A stretch of DNA of 64,000 nt from Streptomyces sp. MP131-18. GTDB lineage: Bacteria; Actinomycetota; Actinomycetes; Streptomycetales; Streptomycetaceae. The stretch is from assembly GCF_001984575.1 (NCBI RefSeq), contig NZ_LZNS01000001.1:7615061-7679060 (forward strand). The letters are read 5' to 3'. Below, piece by piece: positions 1-8,119 of this stretch (its first letter is position 1; each line of letters begins with the position of its first letter). A program made the position numbers and the translations under genes. Below the pieces are notes generated by a model, which was not told the DNA's origin, ran no database searches, and worked only from the letters and a program-made list of their open reading frames with translations.

Positions 1-455
1 GACGGCAGGTCGTCGCCCAGCTGAACGATCAGCTCCGCCAGGTCCGTCTCATAGGCCCGCACCCCGGCCCCGGCGAGCGCCGCGTTCAGCCCGATCTCCT
101 GGGTGGCCATCGACTTGACCTTGACGACCTCCCGCTCCCCGGTCTCCCGCACCAGGCGCGTCACGATGCGGTTGGCCTCCCGCGCGTCCGCCGCCCAGTG
201 CACCGTGCCGCCCGCGGCCGTCACCGCCTCCTCGGCCTGTGTCAGGTAGTGGTCCAGATGCCGCAGCGTGCGGTCCTTCACCGCGGCGCCCGCCGCCCGC
301 AGCGCCGCCCAGTCCGTCAGCTCGCCCACCGCCGCCGCCCGCTTGTCGCGGATCGTGTGCGTGGCGTGGGTGAGGTTCGCGCGCAACCGCCCGTTCGCCG
401 TGGCCGTGGCCGCGGCCTCGGGGAACGCGGGCATGCCCAGATAGGTGCCGCTCAC
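1..455 (-). CDS. lutB: LutB-type lactate utilisation iron-sulfur protein, N-terminal part
   Basis: This is the first ~151 residues of a protein that runs off the left edge. The visible part (start MSGTYLGMPAF, then REVVKVKSMATQEIGLN and YETDLAELIVQLGDD) matches the LUD domain of LutB. In the family this domain is followed by 4Fe-4S motifs, which would lie outside the window. LutB works with LutA and LutC to oxidise L-lactate to pyruvate in the cytoplasm. The GTG start overlaps the lutA stop by 4 bp (GTGA), so the two are translationally coupled. The assignment rests on motif recognition plus the adjacent lutA. Confidence 0.85.
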   Translation of the reverse strand, partial: MSGTYLGMPAFPEAAATATANGRLRANLTHATHTIRDKRAAAVGELTDWAALRAAGAAVKDRTLRHLDHYLTQAEEAVTAAGGTVHWAADAREANRIVTRLVRETGEREVVKVKSMATQEIGLNAALAGAGVRAYETDLAELIVQLGDDLP

Positions 456-1204
456 CACTGCTCCTTATCCGTACTGGCCAGAATCTCCGCGAGGTGCACC
501 GGGCGCACCGGCGAGCCCAGCCGGGCCAGGGTGCCCCCGATGTGCAGCTGGCAGGAATTGTCCACGGTGCACACGGCCTGCGCCCCCGTGCCCATGATGT
601 GCCGCGCCTTGTCGGCGCCCATGGCCGCGGAGACCGCCGCGTTCTTCACCGAGAACGTGCCGCCGAAGCCGCAGCACTCCTGCGCGCCGGGCAGCTCAAC
701 CAGGTCAAGGCCCGCCACCGCGTCGAGCAGCCGCTTCGGCTTCGTGCCCAGGCCGAGCATCCGCAGCCCGTGGCAGGTGGGGTGATAGGTGACCCGGTGC
801 GGGTAGTAGGCCCCGACGTCCGTCACCCCCAGCACGTCGACCAGGAACTCCGTCAGCTCCAGCGTCCGCGGCACCACCGCCTCCGCCGCCCGCGTCAGCT
901 CCTCGCCCCTGCCCTCCGCCGCCGCCTTCGCGCCGATCCGCGGATAGTTGTCCCGCACCATCGCCGCGCACGAACCCGAAGGCGTCACGACGTAGTCGAA
1001 GCCCGCGAAGGCCGCCGCGAACCGCCGCACCAGCGGCTCGGTCTCCCACCGGTACCCGGTGTTGAACTGCGGCTGCCCGCAGCACGACTGCGCCTCGGGG
1101 AACTCCGCCTCCACGCCGAGCCGCCGCAGCAGCGACACCACCGCCCGGCCCGTGCGCGGGTACAACGTGTCGTTGATACACGTGACGAACAGCGCGACCC
1201 GCAT
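452..1204 (-). CDS. lutA: LutA-type (Fe-S)-binding protein of lactate utilisation
   Basis: This 250-residue protein has two CCG (cysteine-rich) domains, seen as SCCGQPQFNTGY near residue 40 and ECCGFGGTFSVKN near residue 180. That is the architecture of LutA/GlcF-like subunits that bind Fe-S clusters and hydride carriers. It likely forms the LutABC complex that converts lactate to pyruvate. I chose the ATG giving MRVALFVTC because family members begin just before this strand and a GGAAGGGAC-like site lies upstream. The longer frame from 1279 would add 25 non-homologous residues inside rhaB. It overlaps lutB downstream by 4 bp. Confidence 0.88.
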   Translation of the reverse strand: MRVALFVTCINDTLYPRTGRAVVSLLRRLGVEAEFPEAQSCCGQPQFNTGYRWETEPLVRRFAAAFAGFDYVVTPSGSCAAMVRDNYPRIGAKAAAEGRGEELTRAAEAVVPRTLELTEFLVDVLGVTDVGAYYPHRVTYHPTCHGLRMLGLGTKPKRLLDAVAGLDLVELPGAQECCGFGGTFSVKNAAVSAAMGADKARHIMGTGAQAVCTVDNSCQLHIGGTLARLGSPVRPVHLAEILASTDKEQW

Positions 1205-1208
1205 CCCT

Positions 1209-2744
1209 TTAGTCCCTTCCGCCGCCGGCCAGCCGGGCGGCCGCCCGTTCCCACGCGCGTGTGCCGCCCGAGGGCTCATGGTGCCGCAACGCCTGCGTGC
1301 CGCGCAGCAGGCCGCGCAGTTCCGGCAGCCCGCCCTGCACGCCGCCCGCCGCCCTGGCCTGCACCAGCAGATTCCCCAGAGCCGCGGCCTCCGCCGGGCC
1401 CGCCACCACCGGCAGCCCGCAGGCGTCCGCGGTCAGCCGGCACAGCAACTCGTTGTGCGCGCCGCCGCCGACGATGTGCACCACGTCGACCTCGCGGCCC
1501 GAAAGGCGCTGGGCGTCGGCCACCGCCGCCCGGTGCGCGAGCGCCAGCGAATCCAGCACGCACCGCACCGTCTCCGCCTCGTTCCGCGGCTCGGGCTGTC
1601 CGGTGCGGCGGCAGGCCGCCGAGATCCGCTCCGGCATCCCGCCCGGCGGGATGAACTCCGGGTCGCCCGCGTCCACGACGGAACGCAGCGGCGGCGCCTG
1701 CGCCGCGCGCGCGAGCAGCGGCCGGAGCTCCTGCGGCGAGCCCGCCGCCGCCCACTCGCGCAAGCACTCCTGGAGCAGCCAGAGCCCCATGATGTTGCGC
1801 AGATAGCGCACCGTGCCGTCCACGCCCAGCTCGTTCGTGAAGTTGGCGCGGCGGCTCTCCTCGCTCAGCACCGGCGCCTCCAGCTCCACCCCGGCGAGCG
1901 ACCACGTGCCCGTGGCGATGTACGCGAACCGTTCACCCGCCGCGGGCACCCCCGCCACCGCGGAGGCGGTGTCGTGCGAGCCGACGGCCGTCACCGGAAC
2001 CGGGCCCGTGAGCCCCGTCTCCGCCAGCACGCCGGGCAGCAGCCGCCCCGCCGGGTCGCCCGGCCGCCGCAGCGGCGCGAAAAGACCCAGGTCAACCTCG
2101 GCCGCGCGGGCCACCTCCCGCGACCAGTCGCCCGTGCGCGGATCGATCAGCTGGGTCGTCGAGGCATTGGTCAGCTCCGTGCCCGCCTGGCCCGTCAGCC
2201 AGTACGCGATCAGGTCGGGAATCAGCAGCAGCCGCCGGGCGGCCGCCAGTTGCGGATCGTCCCGCGCCGCCGTCAGCTGGTACACGGTGTTGAACGGCAG
2301 GTGCTGGATGCCGGTCTCCGCGTACAGGCCGGCCGGCGACAGGCGCGCCCCGAGCCGTTCCGCCATGCCCTCGGTGCGGCCGTCCCGGTAGTGCACCGGA
2401 TTGCCGAGCAGCGCGCCCGACGCGTCCAGCAGGCCGTAGTCCACCGCCCACGAGTCGATCCCGACCCCCGCCAGCCGCCCGCCGGTCTCCCGGCCGGCCG
2501 CCCGCAGCCCGGTCAGCACCCCGCGGTACAGCGCCAGGATGTCCCAGTACAGCGTGCCGCCGACCCGCACCGGCTCATTGGGGAACCGGTGCACCTCGCG
2601 CAGCGACAGCTCACCGCCGCCCGCGAAGCCCAGCATCACCCGCCCGCTCGACGCGCCGAGATCCACCGCGGCGAACGGGCGGCCGCCCCCGCCGGCCTCG
2701 GCGGGCGGGGGCACCTCGTTCCTGTCGTCGGTCACGTCTCCCAT
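1209..2744 (-). CDS. rhaB: Rhamnulokinase (FGGY kinase)
   Basis: This ~511-residue FGGY-family sugar kinase phosphorylates L-rhamnulose to rhamnulose 1-phosphate with ATP. Visible marks are the first phosphate-binding motif VDLGASSGR at the N-terminus, GIDSWAVDYGLLD around residue 80, VGSHDTASA in the middle, and the adenosine loop GGGAHNELLCRLTADACG near the C-terminus. All fit RhaB rather than xylulo- or glycerol kinase. It is the last gene of a tight rhaI-rhaD-rhaB operon. A GTG at 2753, two bases after the rhaD stop, is an alternative start three codons upstream. Only 4 bp separate its stop from lutA, so lutA may be co-transcribed. Confidence 0.92.
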   Translation of the reverse strand: MGDVTDDRNEVPPPAEAGGGGRPFAAVDLGASSGRVMLGFAGGGELSLREVHRFPNEPVRVGGTLYWDILALYRGVLTGLRAAGRETGGRLAGVGIDSWAVDYGLLDASGALLGNPVHYRDGRTEGMAERLGARLSPAGLYAETGIQHLPFNTVYQLTAARDDPQLAAARRLLLIPDLIAYWLTGQAGTELTNASTTQLIDPRTGDWSREVARAAEVDLGLFAPLRRPGDPAGRLLPGVLAETGLTGPVPVTAVGSHDTASAVAGVPAAGERFAYIATGTWSLAGVELEAPVLSEESRRANFTNELGVDGTVRYLRNIMGLWLLQECLREWAAAGSPQELRPLLARAAQAPPLRSVVDAGDPEFIPPGGMPERISAACRRTGQPEPRNEAETVRCVLDSLALAHRAAVADAQRLSGREVDVVHIVGGGAHNELLCRLTADACGLPVVAGPAEAAALGNLLVQARAAGGVQGGLPELRGLLRGTQALRHHEPSGGTRAWERAAARLAGGGRD

Positions 2745-2755
2745 GCCGCCCACGG

Positions 2756-4801
2756 TCAGCGCAGGAACGCGGCGGCCACCCCGGCGTCCACCGGAATGTG
2801 CAGGCCCGTGGTGTGGGAGAGGTTGCCACCGGTCAGCGCGAAGACCGCATTGGCCACGTGCTCGGGCAGCACCTCACGCTTCAGGAGCGTCCGCTGCGCG
2901 TAGAACTCGCCCAGCTTCTCCTCCGGCACCCCGTAGACGGCGGCGCGCTTCGCGCCCCAGCCGCCGGCGAAAATGCCGGAGCCGCGCACCACGCCGTCCG
3001 GGTTCACGCCGTTGACCCGGATGCCGTGCTCGCCCAGCTCGGCCGCGAGCAGCCGCACCTGGTGCGCCTGGTCGGCCTTCGTCGCGCCGTAGGCGATGTT
3101 GTTCGGCCCGGCGAAGACGCCGTTCTTCGACGAGATGTAGACGATGTCGCCGCCCAGGCCCTGTTCGATCATCACCCGGGCCGCCTCCCGCGACACCAGG
3201 AACGAGCCGCGGGCCATGATGTCGTGCTGGAGGTCCCAGTCGCGCACGGTCGTCTCAAGCAGCGGCTTGGACACGGAGATGCCCGCGTTGTTGACGACGA
3301 GGTCCACGCCGCCGAACGCGAGCACCGCCGCCCGGAACGCCTCCCGGATCTGCTCCTCCGAGGTGACGTCCACCGTGACCGCGACCGCCCGGTCCGAGCC
3401 GCCCAGCTCCGCCGCGACCTCCTCGGCGGCCTCGGCGTTCAGGTCCGCGACCACCACGCAGGCGCCCTCGGCCGCCAGCCGCGCCGCGGTCGCCCGCCCG
3501 ATGCCCGAGCCCGCGCCGGTCACCAGCGCGACCCGCGTGGCCAGCGGCTTCGGTGCCGGCATCCGCCGCAGCTTCGCCTCCTCCAACTCCCAGTACTCGA
3601 TGCGGAACTTCTCCGACTCCTGGATCGGGGCGTAGGAGGAGACGGCCTCGGCGCCGCGCATCACGTTGATCGCGTTCACGTAGAACTCGCCCGCGACCCG
3701 GGCCGTCTGCTTGTCCTTCCCGAAGGAGAACATGCCGATCCCGGGCACCAGCACGATCGCCGGGTCCGCGCCGCGCATCGGCGGCGACGCCTCGTCCGCA
3801 TGCCGCTCGTAGTACGCCCGGTACTCCTCGCGGTACTCCTCGTGCAGCTCCTTCAGCCGCGCCACGGCCTGCTCCAGCGGCGCCCCGGCCGGCAGGTCGA
3901 GGACCAGCGGCCGCACCTTGGTGCGCAGGAAGTGGTCCGGGCACGACGTGCCGAGCCGCGCCAGCCGCGGGTGCTCCGCCCTGGCCAGGAAGTCCAGCAC
4001 CTCATCCGTGTCGGTGAAGTGCCCCACCTGCGGCCGGTCGGCGCTCGCAATCGCCCGCACCACCGGCGCGAGCGCCGCCGCACGCTCCCGGCGCTCGGCC
4101 GCGGGCAGCGCCGCGTAGCCCTCGCGCACCGGACCGAACGGCTCGGCCCTGCCGCGCCGCTGGAGGAACTCCTCGGCCGTGCGGATGATGCGCAGCGAGT
4201 TCCGTTCGCACTCCTCGCTCGTCGCGCCCCACGCCGTGATGCCGTGGCCGCCCAGGACGCAGCCGATGGCCTGCGGGTGCGCACGCTGCACGGCGGCGAT
4301 GTCCAGGCCCAGCTGGAACCCCGGCCTGCGCCACGGCACCCACACCACCTGTTCGCCGAAGCACTCCTTGGTCAGCGCCTCCCCGTCCGCGGCACAGGCC
4401 AGCGCGATGCCCGAGTCGGGGTGCAGATGGTCGACGTGGGGCGCGGCGACCAGGCCGTGCATCGCCGTGTCGATGGAGGGCGCCGCCCCGCCCTTGCCGT
4501 GCAGACAGTAGTCGAACGCGGCGACCATCTCGTCCTCGCGCGCCACGCCCGGGTAGACCTCGCGCAGCGCCCGCAGCCGGTCGAGGCGCAGCGCGGCCAG
4601 GCCGGCGGGCCGGAGCGTGCCCAGGTCGCCGCCGGAGCCCTTGACCCACATGAGCTCCACCTCGCCGCCGGTCACCGGATCGGTCGCGGTGCCCTTGGCG
4701 GAGGTGTTGCCCCCGGCGTAGTTCGTGTTGCGCGGGTCCGCGCCCAGCCGGTGCGACCGGGCCAGCAGCTCGGTCACGGCCTCGTGTTCCTGTGTCGTCA
4801 T
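2756..4801 (-). CDS. rhaD: Bifunctional rhamnulose-1-phosphate aldolase / short-chain dehydrogenase
   Basis: This is a 681-residue fusion. Residues ~1-410 are a class II (zinc) aldolase domain with candidate metal ligands in HVDHLHPDSG near residue 125 and LGGHGITAWG. Residues ~425-681 are an SDR domain with the nucleotide motif VTGAGSGIGRA, the catalytic serine in YISSKNG and the YGATK (YxxxK) pair. The aldolase cleaves rhamnulose 1-phosphate to dihydroxyacetone phosphate and L-lactaldehyde. The SDR part oxidises lactaldehyde, giving lactate, which fits the lut genes next door. I chose the ATG giving MTTQEHEAVTELL. The longer frame would overlap rhaI. It sits 4 nt after rhaI and directly before rhaB. 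Confidence 0.93.
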   Translation of the reverse strand: MTTQEHEAVTELLARSHRLGADPRNTNYAGGNTSAKGTATDPVTGGEVELMWVKGSGGDLGTLRPAGLAALRLDRLRALREVYPGVAREDEMVAAFDYCLHGKGGAAPSIDTAMHGLVAAPHVDHLHPDSGIALACAADGEALTKECFGEQVVWVPWRRPGFQLGLDIAAVQRAHPQAIGCVLGGHGITAWGATSEECERNSLRIIRTAEEFLQRRGRAEPFGPVREGYAALPAAERRERAAALAPVVRAIASADRPQVGHFTDTDEVLDFLARAEHPRLARLGTSCPDHFLRTKVRPLVLDLPAGAPLEQAVARLKELHEEYREEYRAYYERHADEASPPMRGADPAIVLVPGIGMFSFGKDKQTARVAGEFYVNAINVMRGAEAVSSYAPIQESEKFRIEYWELEEAKLRRMPAPKPLATRVALVTGAGSGIGRATAARLAAEGACVVVADLNAEAAEEVAAELGGSDRAVAVTVDVTSEEQIREAFRAAVLAFGGVDLVVNNAGISVSKPLLETTVRDWDLQHDIMARGSFLVSREAARVMIEQGLGGDIVYISSKNGVFAGPNNIAYGATKADQAHQVRLLAAELGEHGIRVNGVNPDGVVRGSGIFAGGWGAKRAAVYGVPEEKLGEFYAQRTLLKREVLPEHVANAVFALTGGNLSHTTGLHIPVDAGVAAAFLR

Positions 4802-4805
4802 CGGT

Positions 4806-5966
4806 TCAGGCTCCCCATCCGGCCTGTTGGCCGCCCTTGCGGTTCTCCGTGATCTGCTCGGCCCAGCCCGAGCGGTGGTAGGCCCCCACCGGGTCAGGGG
4901 CCAGGCCCGACTCCTCACGCAGCTCCGCGAGCAGCGGCCGCACGTCGGTGTTGAAGGCGTCCATCAGCACCGCGTTCGCGCCCAGCACGTCGCCCGCGGA
5001 CTGCGCGGCGCCCAGCGCCTCGCGGTCGACGAGCAGCGCCTTGGCGGTGGCCTCCTGGACGTTCATCACGGAACGGATGATCGCCGGGATCTTGGGCTCG
5101 ATGTTGTGGCACTGGTCGAGCATGAAGGCGACCCCGGGACCGAGCCCGCCGCCGCCGACGACCTCGCACATGATGCGGAACAGCTGGAACGGGTCGGCCG
5201 CGCCCACCATCAGGTCGTCGTCGGCGTAGAAGCGGGAGTTGAAGTCGAAGCCGCCGAGCTTCCCCTCGCGCAGCAGCAGCGCCACGATGAACTCGATGTT
5301 GGTGCCCGGCGCGTGGTGCCCGGTGTCCACCACGACCTCGGCCCTGTCACCGAGCTTGAGGCAGTGCGCGTACGCCGTGCCCCAGTCCGGCACGTCGGTG
5401 GTGTAGAAGGCGGGCTCGAAGAACTTGTACTCCAGCAGCAGCCGCTGCTCCTCGCCCAGCCGCTCGTACACCGCGGCCAGCGCCTCGGCCAGGCGGTCCT
5501 GGCGGGCCCGGATGTCGTCCTGGCCGGGGTAGTTGGTGCCGTCGGCGAACCACAGCTTCAGGTCGCGCGAGCCGGTGGCATCCATGATGTCCACGCACTC
5601 GAACAGGTGATCCAGCGCCTTGCGCCGCACGGCGGCGTCCGGGTGGCAGACGCTGCCGAGCCGGTACTCGTCCTCCTGGAACACGTTTGCGTTGATCGCG
5701 CCGAGGCGCAGCCCCCGCTCCTCGGCGTGGCGCGCGAGCGCGGCGTAGTCGTCGACCTTGTCCCAGGGGATGTGCAGCGCGACGACCGGGGCGACCCCGG
5801 TGTGCCGCTGCACCTGCGCCGCGTCGTCGATCTTCTCCCAGGGATCGCGGGGCACGCCCTCCTGGGCGAACACCTTGAAGCGGGTGCCGGAGTTTCCGTA
5901 GGCCCACGACGGGGTCTCTATGGACTGCGAGGACAGGGCCGCCTTGACGGCGGATGGGGCGGTCAT
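4806..5966 (-). CDS. rhaI: L-rhamnose isomerase
   Basis: This 386-residue xylose-isomerase-like TIM barrel converts L-rhamnose to L-rhamnulose. Metal-site segments are visible: LLLEYKFFEPAFY (Glu), VVVDTGHHAPGTN (Asp/His) and GGFDFNSRFYADDDL (Asp cluster). The length and these motifs fit the actinobacterial/Pseudomonas-type RhaI rather than E. coli RhaA. It is the first gene of the minus-strand catabolic operon and has a clear promoter and operator 35-85 nt upstream. The start MTAPSAVKAALSS gives the expected N-terminus. Confidence 0.92.
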   Translation of the reverse strand: MTAPSAVKAALSSQSIETPSWAYGNSGTRFKVFAQEGVPRDPWEKIDDAAQVQRHTGVAPVVALHIPWDKVDDYAALARHAEERGLRLGAINANVFQEDEYRLGSVCHPDAAVRRKALDHLFECVDIMDATGSRDLKLWFADGTNYPGQDDIRARQDRLAEALAAVYERLGEEQRLLLEYKFFEPAFYTTDVPDWGTAYAHCLKLGDRAEVVVDTGHHAPGTNIEFIVALLLREGKLGGFDFNSRFYADDDLMVGAADPFQLFRIMCEVVGGGGLGPGVAFMLDQCHNIEPKIPAIIRSVMNVQEATAKALLVDREALGAAQSAGDVLGANAVLMDAFNTDVRPLLAELREESGLAPDPVGAYHRSGWAEQITENRKGGQQAGWGA

Positions 5967-6000
5967 GCGATCAGGGCTCCCAAGGTGCTCAGCGCCGCTA

Positions 6001-6050
6001 TGAATCGTTTCACTACCAGGACGCTAAGAGCGCCCGTCACATGCTGTCAA
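6001..6050 (-). promoter_or_regulatory. rhaI promoter with LacI-type operator
   Basis: Read on the minus strand there is TTGACA (6045-6050), an 18-nt spacer and TAGCGT (6021-6026), a vegetative-type promoter. The near-palindrome TGAATCGTTTCA lies at 6001-6012, just past the expected +1, where a bound repressor would block initiation. The operator shape (TGAAAC-GATTCA on the other strand) is typical of LacI-family sites. The regulator at 6614 is the obvious candidate. Confidence 0.7.
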
Positions 6051-6124
6051 GGGAGCGGACGACGGTCGTCGGGGTTCCTCGCGGGCTCGGGCGCCGATCC
6101 GGGCGCGGCCGGGCCTTTCGGATC

Positions 6125-6179
6125 TTGACGGCGCGCGCGGGGCGTGGCTAGCTTGCCCGCGGGCATATGAATCCTTTCA
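6125..6179 (+). promoter_or_regulatory. rhaM promoter with LacI-type operator
   Basis: TTGACG (6125-6130), an 18-nt spacer and TAGCTT (6149-6154) form a promoter for the mutarotase gene. TGAATCCTTTCA (6168-6179) lies just downstream of it and 25 nt before the start codon. The arrangement mirrors the divergent rhaI promoter: same spacer length and an operator placed after the -10 box. Confidence 0.65.
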
Positions 6180-6204
6180 GAAGGCCATCAGAAGAGGTGA
6201 GGTC

Positions 6205-6525
6205 GTGCAGCGCGTCTGTTTTCTGCTGAAGGTCAGGGCGGACCGGATCGAGGAGTACCGGGCGCGGCACGCCGAGGTGTGGCCCGAGATGCAGCAGGCG
6301 CTGTCAGCGTCCGGCTGGCACAACTATTCGCTGTTCCTGCGGGAGGACGGCCTCCTCGTCGGCTACCTGGAGACCGACGACTTCGCCGCCGCACAGGAGG
6401 CCATGGCCGCCACCGACGTCAACGCGCGCTGGCAGGCCGAGATGAGCGGCTTCTTCGAATCCCTGGACGGCGCGCGCCCCGACGAGGCCATGCGCCCGCT
6501 CACCGAGGTCTTCCACCTCGCCTGA
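6205..6525 (+). CDS. rhaM: L-rhamnose mutarotase
   Basis: This 106-residue protein matches the RhaM family in full length: start MQRVCFLLKVRADRIEEYRA, central HNYSLFLREDGLLVGYLE, and MRPLTEVFHL at the end. It interconverts alpha and beta anomers of L-rhamnose in the cytoplasm and so feeds RhaI. The family's conserved His in WHNYS and the paired aromatic residues are present. The GTG start follows GAAGAGGTGAGG. It is transcribed divergently from rhaI and precedes the LacI regulator. Confidence 0.92.
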   Translation: MQRVCFLLKVRADRIEEYRARHAEVWPEMQQALSASGWHNYSLFLREDGLLVGYLETDDFAAAQEAMAATDVNARWQAEMSGFFESLDGARPDEAMRPLTEVFHLA

Positions 6526-6579
6526 AGCACCGGGTGGGGCACGGCCGCCACCCGCCGGGTTGCATACCATGGCCCGGCG

Positions 6580-6593
6580 GTGAGAGCGCTCAC
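6580..6593. promoter_or_regulatory. Possible LacI-family operator before the regulator gene
   Basis: GTGAGAGCGCTCAC is a near-palindrome (one mismatched pair) 20 nt before the regulator start. Its GAGCGCTC core resembles many actinobacterial LacI-family sites but differs from the TGAATC class at the rha promoters. It could serve autoregulation or cross-control. The call is by eye only. Confidence 0.35.
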
Positions 6594-6613
6594 GAGATGA
6601 ACGGGGCACGGAC

Positions 6614-7636
6614 ATGGCGCACACGGTGGGGATCAAAGAAGTGGCCAGGCAGGCCGGGGTGTCGGTGGGAACCGTGTCCAACGTCATCAACCGCCCGCAC
6701 ATGGTCGCCGAGGAGACCCGGCAGCGGGTCCAGGAGGCCATCGCGGAACTCGGGTACGTCCGCAGCGAGTCCGCCAGGCAACTGCGCGCCGGCCAGAGCC
6801 GGATCATCGCCCTGCTCGTGCTCGACATGGGCAACCCGTTCTTCGTCGACGTCGCCTCCGGCGCAGAGCGCGTCGCCCGCGCCTCCAAACTGGGCGTGAT
6901 GCTCTGCAACAGCGCGCAGAGCACGTCGGAGGAGAGCGACTACCTGTCCCTGTTCGCCGAACAGCGGGTCCGCGGCGTCCTGGTGACGCCCGCCGACATG
7001 TCGGGCCGCAACCTGGCCGACTTCCGGCGGCACGGCATCCCGTTCGTCTTCGTCGACCGGGTGCTGCCGAGCGCCGAGGGCTGCTCGGTCTCCGTGAACG
7101 ACGTCCTCGGCGGCACGCTCGCCGTGCGCCACCTGCTGGAGCAGGGGCACACCTCGGTCGCCTACGTCAGCGGACCGATGTCGCTCAAGCAGTGCCAGGA
7201 CCGCAAGGAGGGCGCGGTGGCCGCGCTCGCCGAGGCGGGCCTCGGCGAGGACGCGCTGCGCCACGTCGAGGCCGAACGGCTCGACGTGGCCTCCGGCCGC
7301 GACGCGGGCGCCCGCCTGCTCGGCATGCCCGCCCGCCCCTCCGCCGTGTTCTGCGCCAACGACCTGCTGGCCCTCGGTGTCCTCCAGGCCCTGTTCGCCG
7401 CGGGCGTCGGCGTACCGGACGAGGTGGCGCTCGTGGGCTATGACGACATCGAGTTCGCCGCGGCCGCCGCGGTGCCGCTCACCTCCGTCCGCCAGCCCGC
7501 GGTACGGATGGGACGGCAGGCGGCCGAACTGCTGCTGGAGGAAACGGGCGAGGACGCGGGACTCCACCGCCACCAGCGCATCGTCCTCGACCCCGAGCTG
7601 ATCGTCCGCCAGTCCAGCCTCGCCGCACGGCGCTGA
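6614..7636 (+). CDS. rhaR: LacI-family transcriptional regulator, probable rhamnose repressor
   Basis: This 340-residue LacI/GalR protein has an N-terminal HTH (IKEVARQAGVSVGTVSNVIN, residues ~6-25), a hinge helix around residues 45-60, and a periplasmic-binding-like sensor domain with segments GNPFFVDVASGAE, VFVDRVLP, VFCANDLLALGVLQAL and VGYDDIEFAAAAAVPLTSV. Its position beside rhaM and the divergent rha operon suggests it binds the TGAATC-type palindromes and is released by rhamnose or a derivative. The symbol is inferred from context. The effector is not proven by sequence. Confidence 0.85.
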   Translation: MAHTVGIKEVARQAGVSVGTVSNVINRPHMVAEETRQRVQEAIAELGYVRSESARQLRAGQSRIIALLVLDMGNPFFVDVASGAERVARASKLGVMLCNSAQSTSEESDYLSLFAEQRVRGVLVTPADMSGRNLADFRRHGIPFVFVDRVLPSAEGCSVSVNDVLGGTLAVRHLLEQGHTSVAYVSGPMSLKQCQDRKEGAVAALAEAGLGEDALRHVEAERLDVASGRDAGARLLGMPARPSAVFCANDLLALGVLQALFAAGVGVPDEVALVGYDDIEFAAAAAVPLTSVRQPAVRMGRQAAELLLEETGEDAGLHRHQRIVLDPELIVRQSSLAARR

Positions 7637-7662
7637 GCCTTCTCACCTCGTAGCGTGGTGCC

Positions 7663-8085
7663 ATGAGCGACTCCTTCCGCACCACCGTCCTGCACATCAC
7701 GACCGGCACCTCCGAGGCCGTCACGGACCTCACCCACGACTGCGAGTCGTTCCTCGCGGAGGCGGCGAGCGGGGCCGACGGCCTGTTCAACATCTTCGTC
7801 CCGCACGCCACCGCAGGCGTCGCGATCCTGGAGACGGGGGCCGGCAGCGACGACGACCTGCTGTCGGCCCTGCAGGACCTGCTCCCCGCGGACAACCGCT
7901 GGCGCCACCGCCACGGCGCCCCCGGCCACGGCCGCGACCACGTCCTCCCCGCGCTCGTCGCCCCCCACGCCACCCTCCCGGTGCTCGGCGGACGCCTGCA
8001 ACTGGGCACCTGGCAGTCGATCTGCCTGATCGACACGAACGGTGACAATCCGGACCGCCAGGTGCGGCTGAGCTTCCTCGGCTGA
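7663..8085 (+). CDS. YjbQ/UPF0047 family protein
   Basis: This 140-residue protein fits the small YjbQ (UPF0047) family at full length. Hallmarks are VPHATAGVAILE (residues ~46-57), the DLLP...WRHRHG...GHGRDHVLPAL segment with clustered histidines, and GTWQSICLIDTNG near the end. Members form trimers, bind a metal through these histidines, and some can make thiamine phosphate from the alcohol. The physiological role is unsettled. It starts 26 nt after the LacI gene, so it may be co-transcribed with it, but a link to rhamnose is not evident. Confidence 0.85.
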   Translation: MSDSFRTTVLHITTGTSEAVTDLTHDCESFLAEAASGADGLFNIFVPHATAGVAILETGAGSDDDLLSALQDLLPADNRWRHRHGAPGHGRDHVLPALVAPHATLPVLGGRLQLGTWQSICLIDTNGDNPDRQVRLSFLG

Positions 8086-8119
8086 GCCGGCTCCTCCTGG
8101 GTGCGACCGCCGATTCTCC

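Noticed and set aside
1059..2903. 614-codon plus-strand frame
   Set aside because: It is antisense to rhaB and lutA. The composition is of the shadow type, with no motif.
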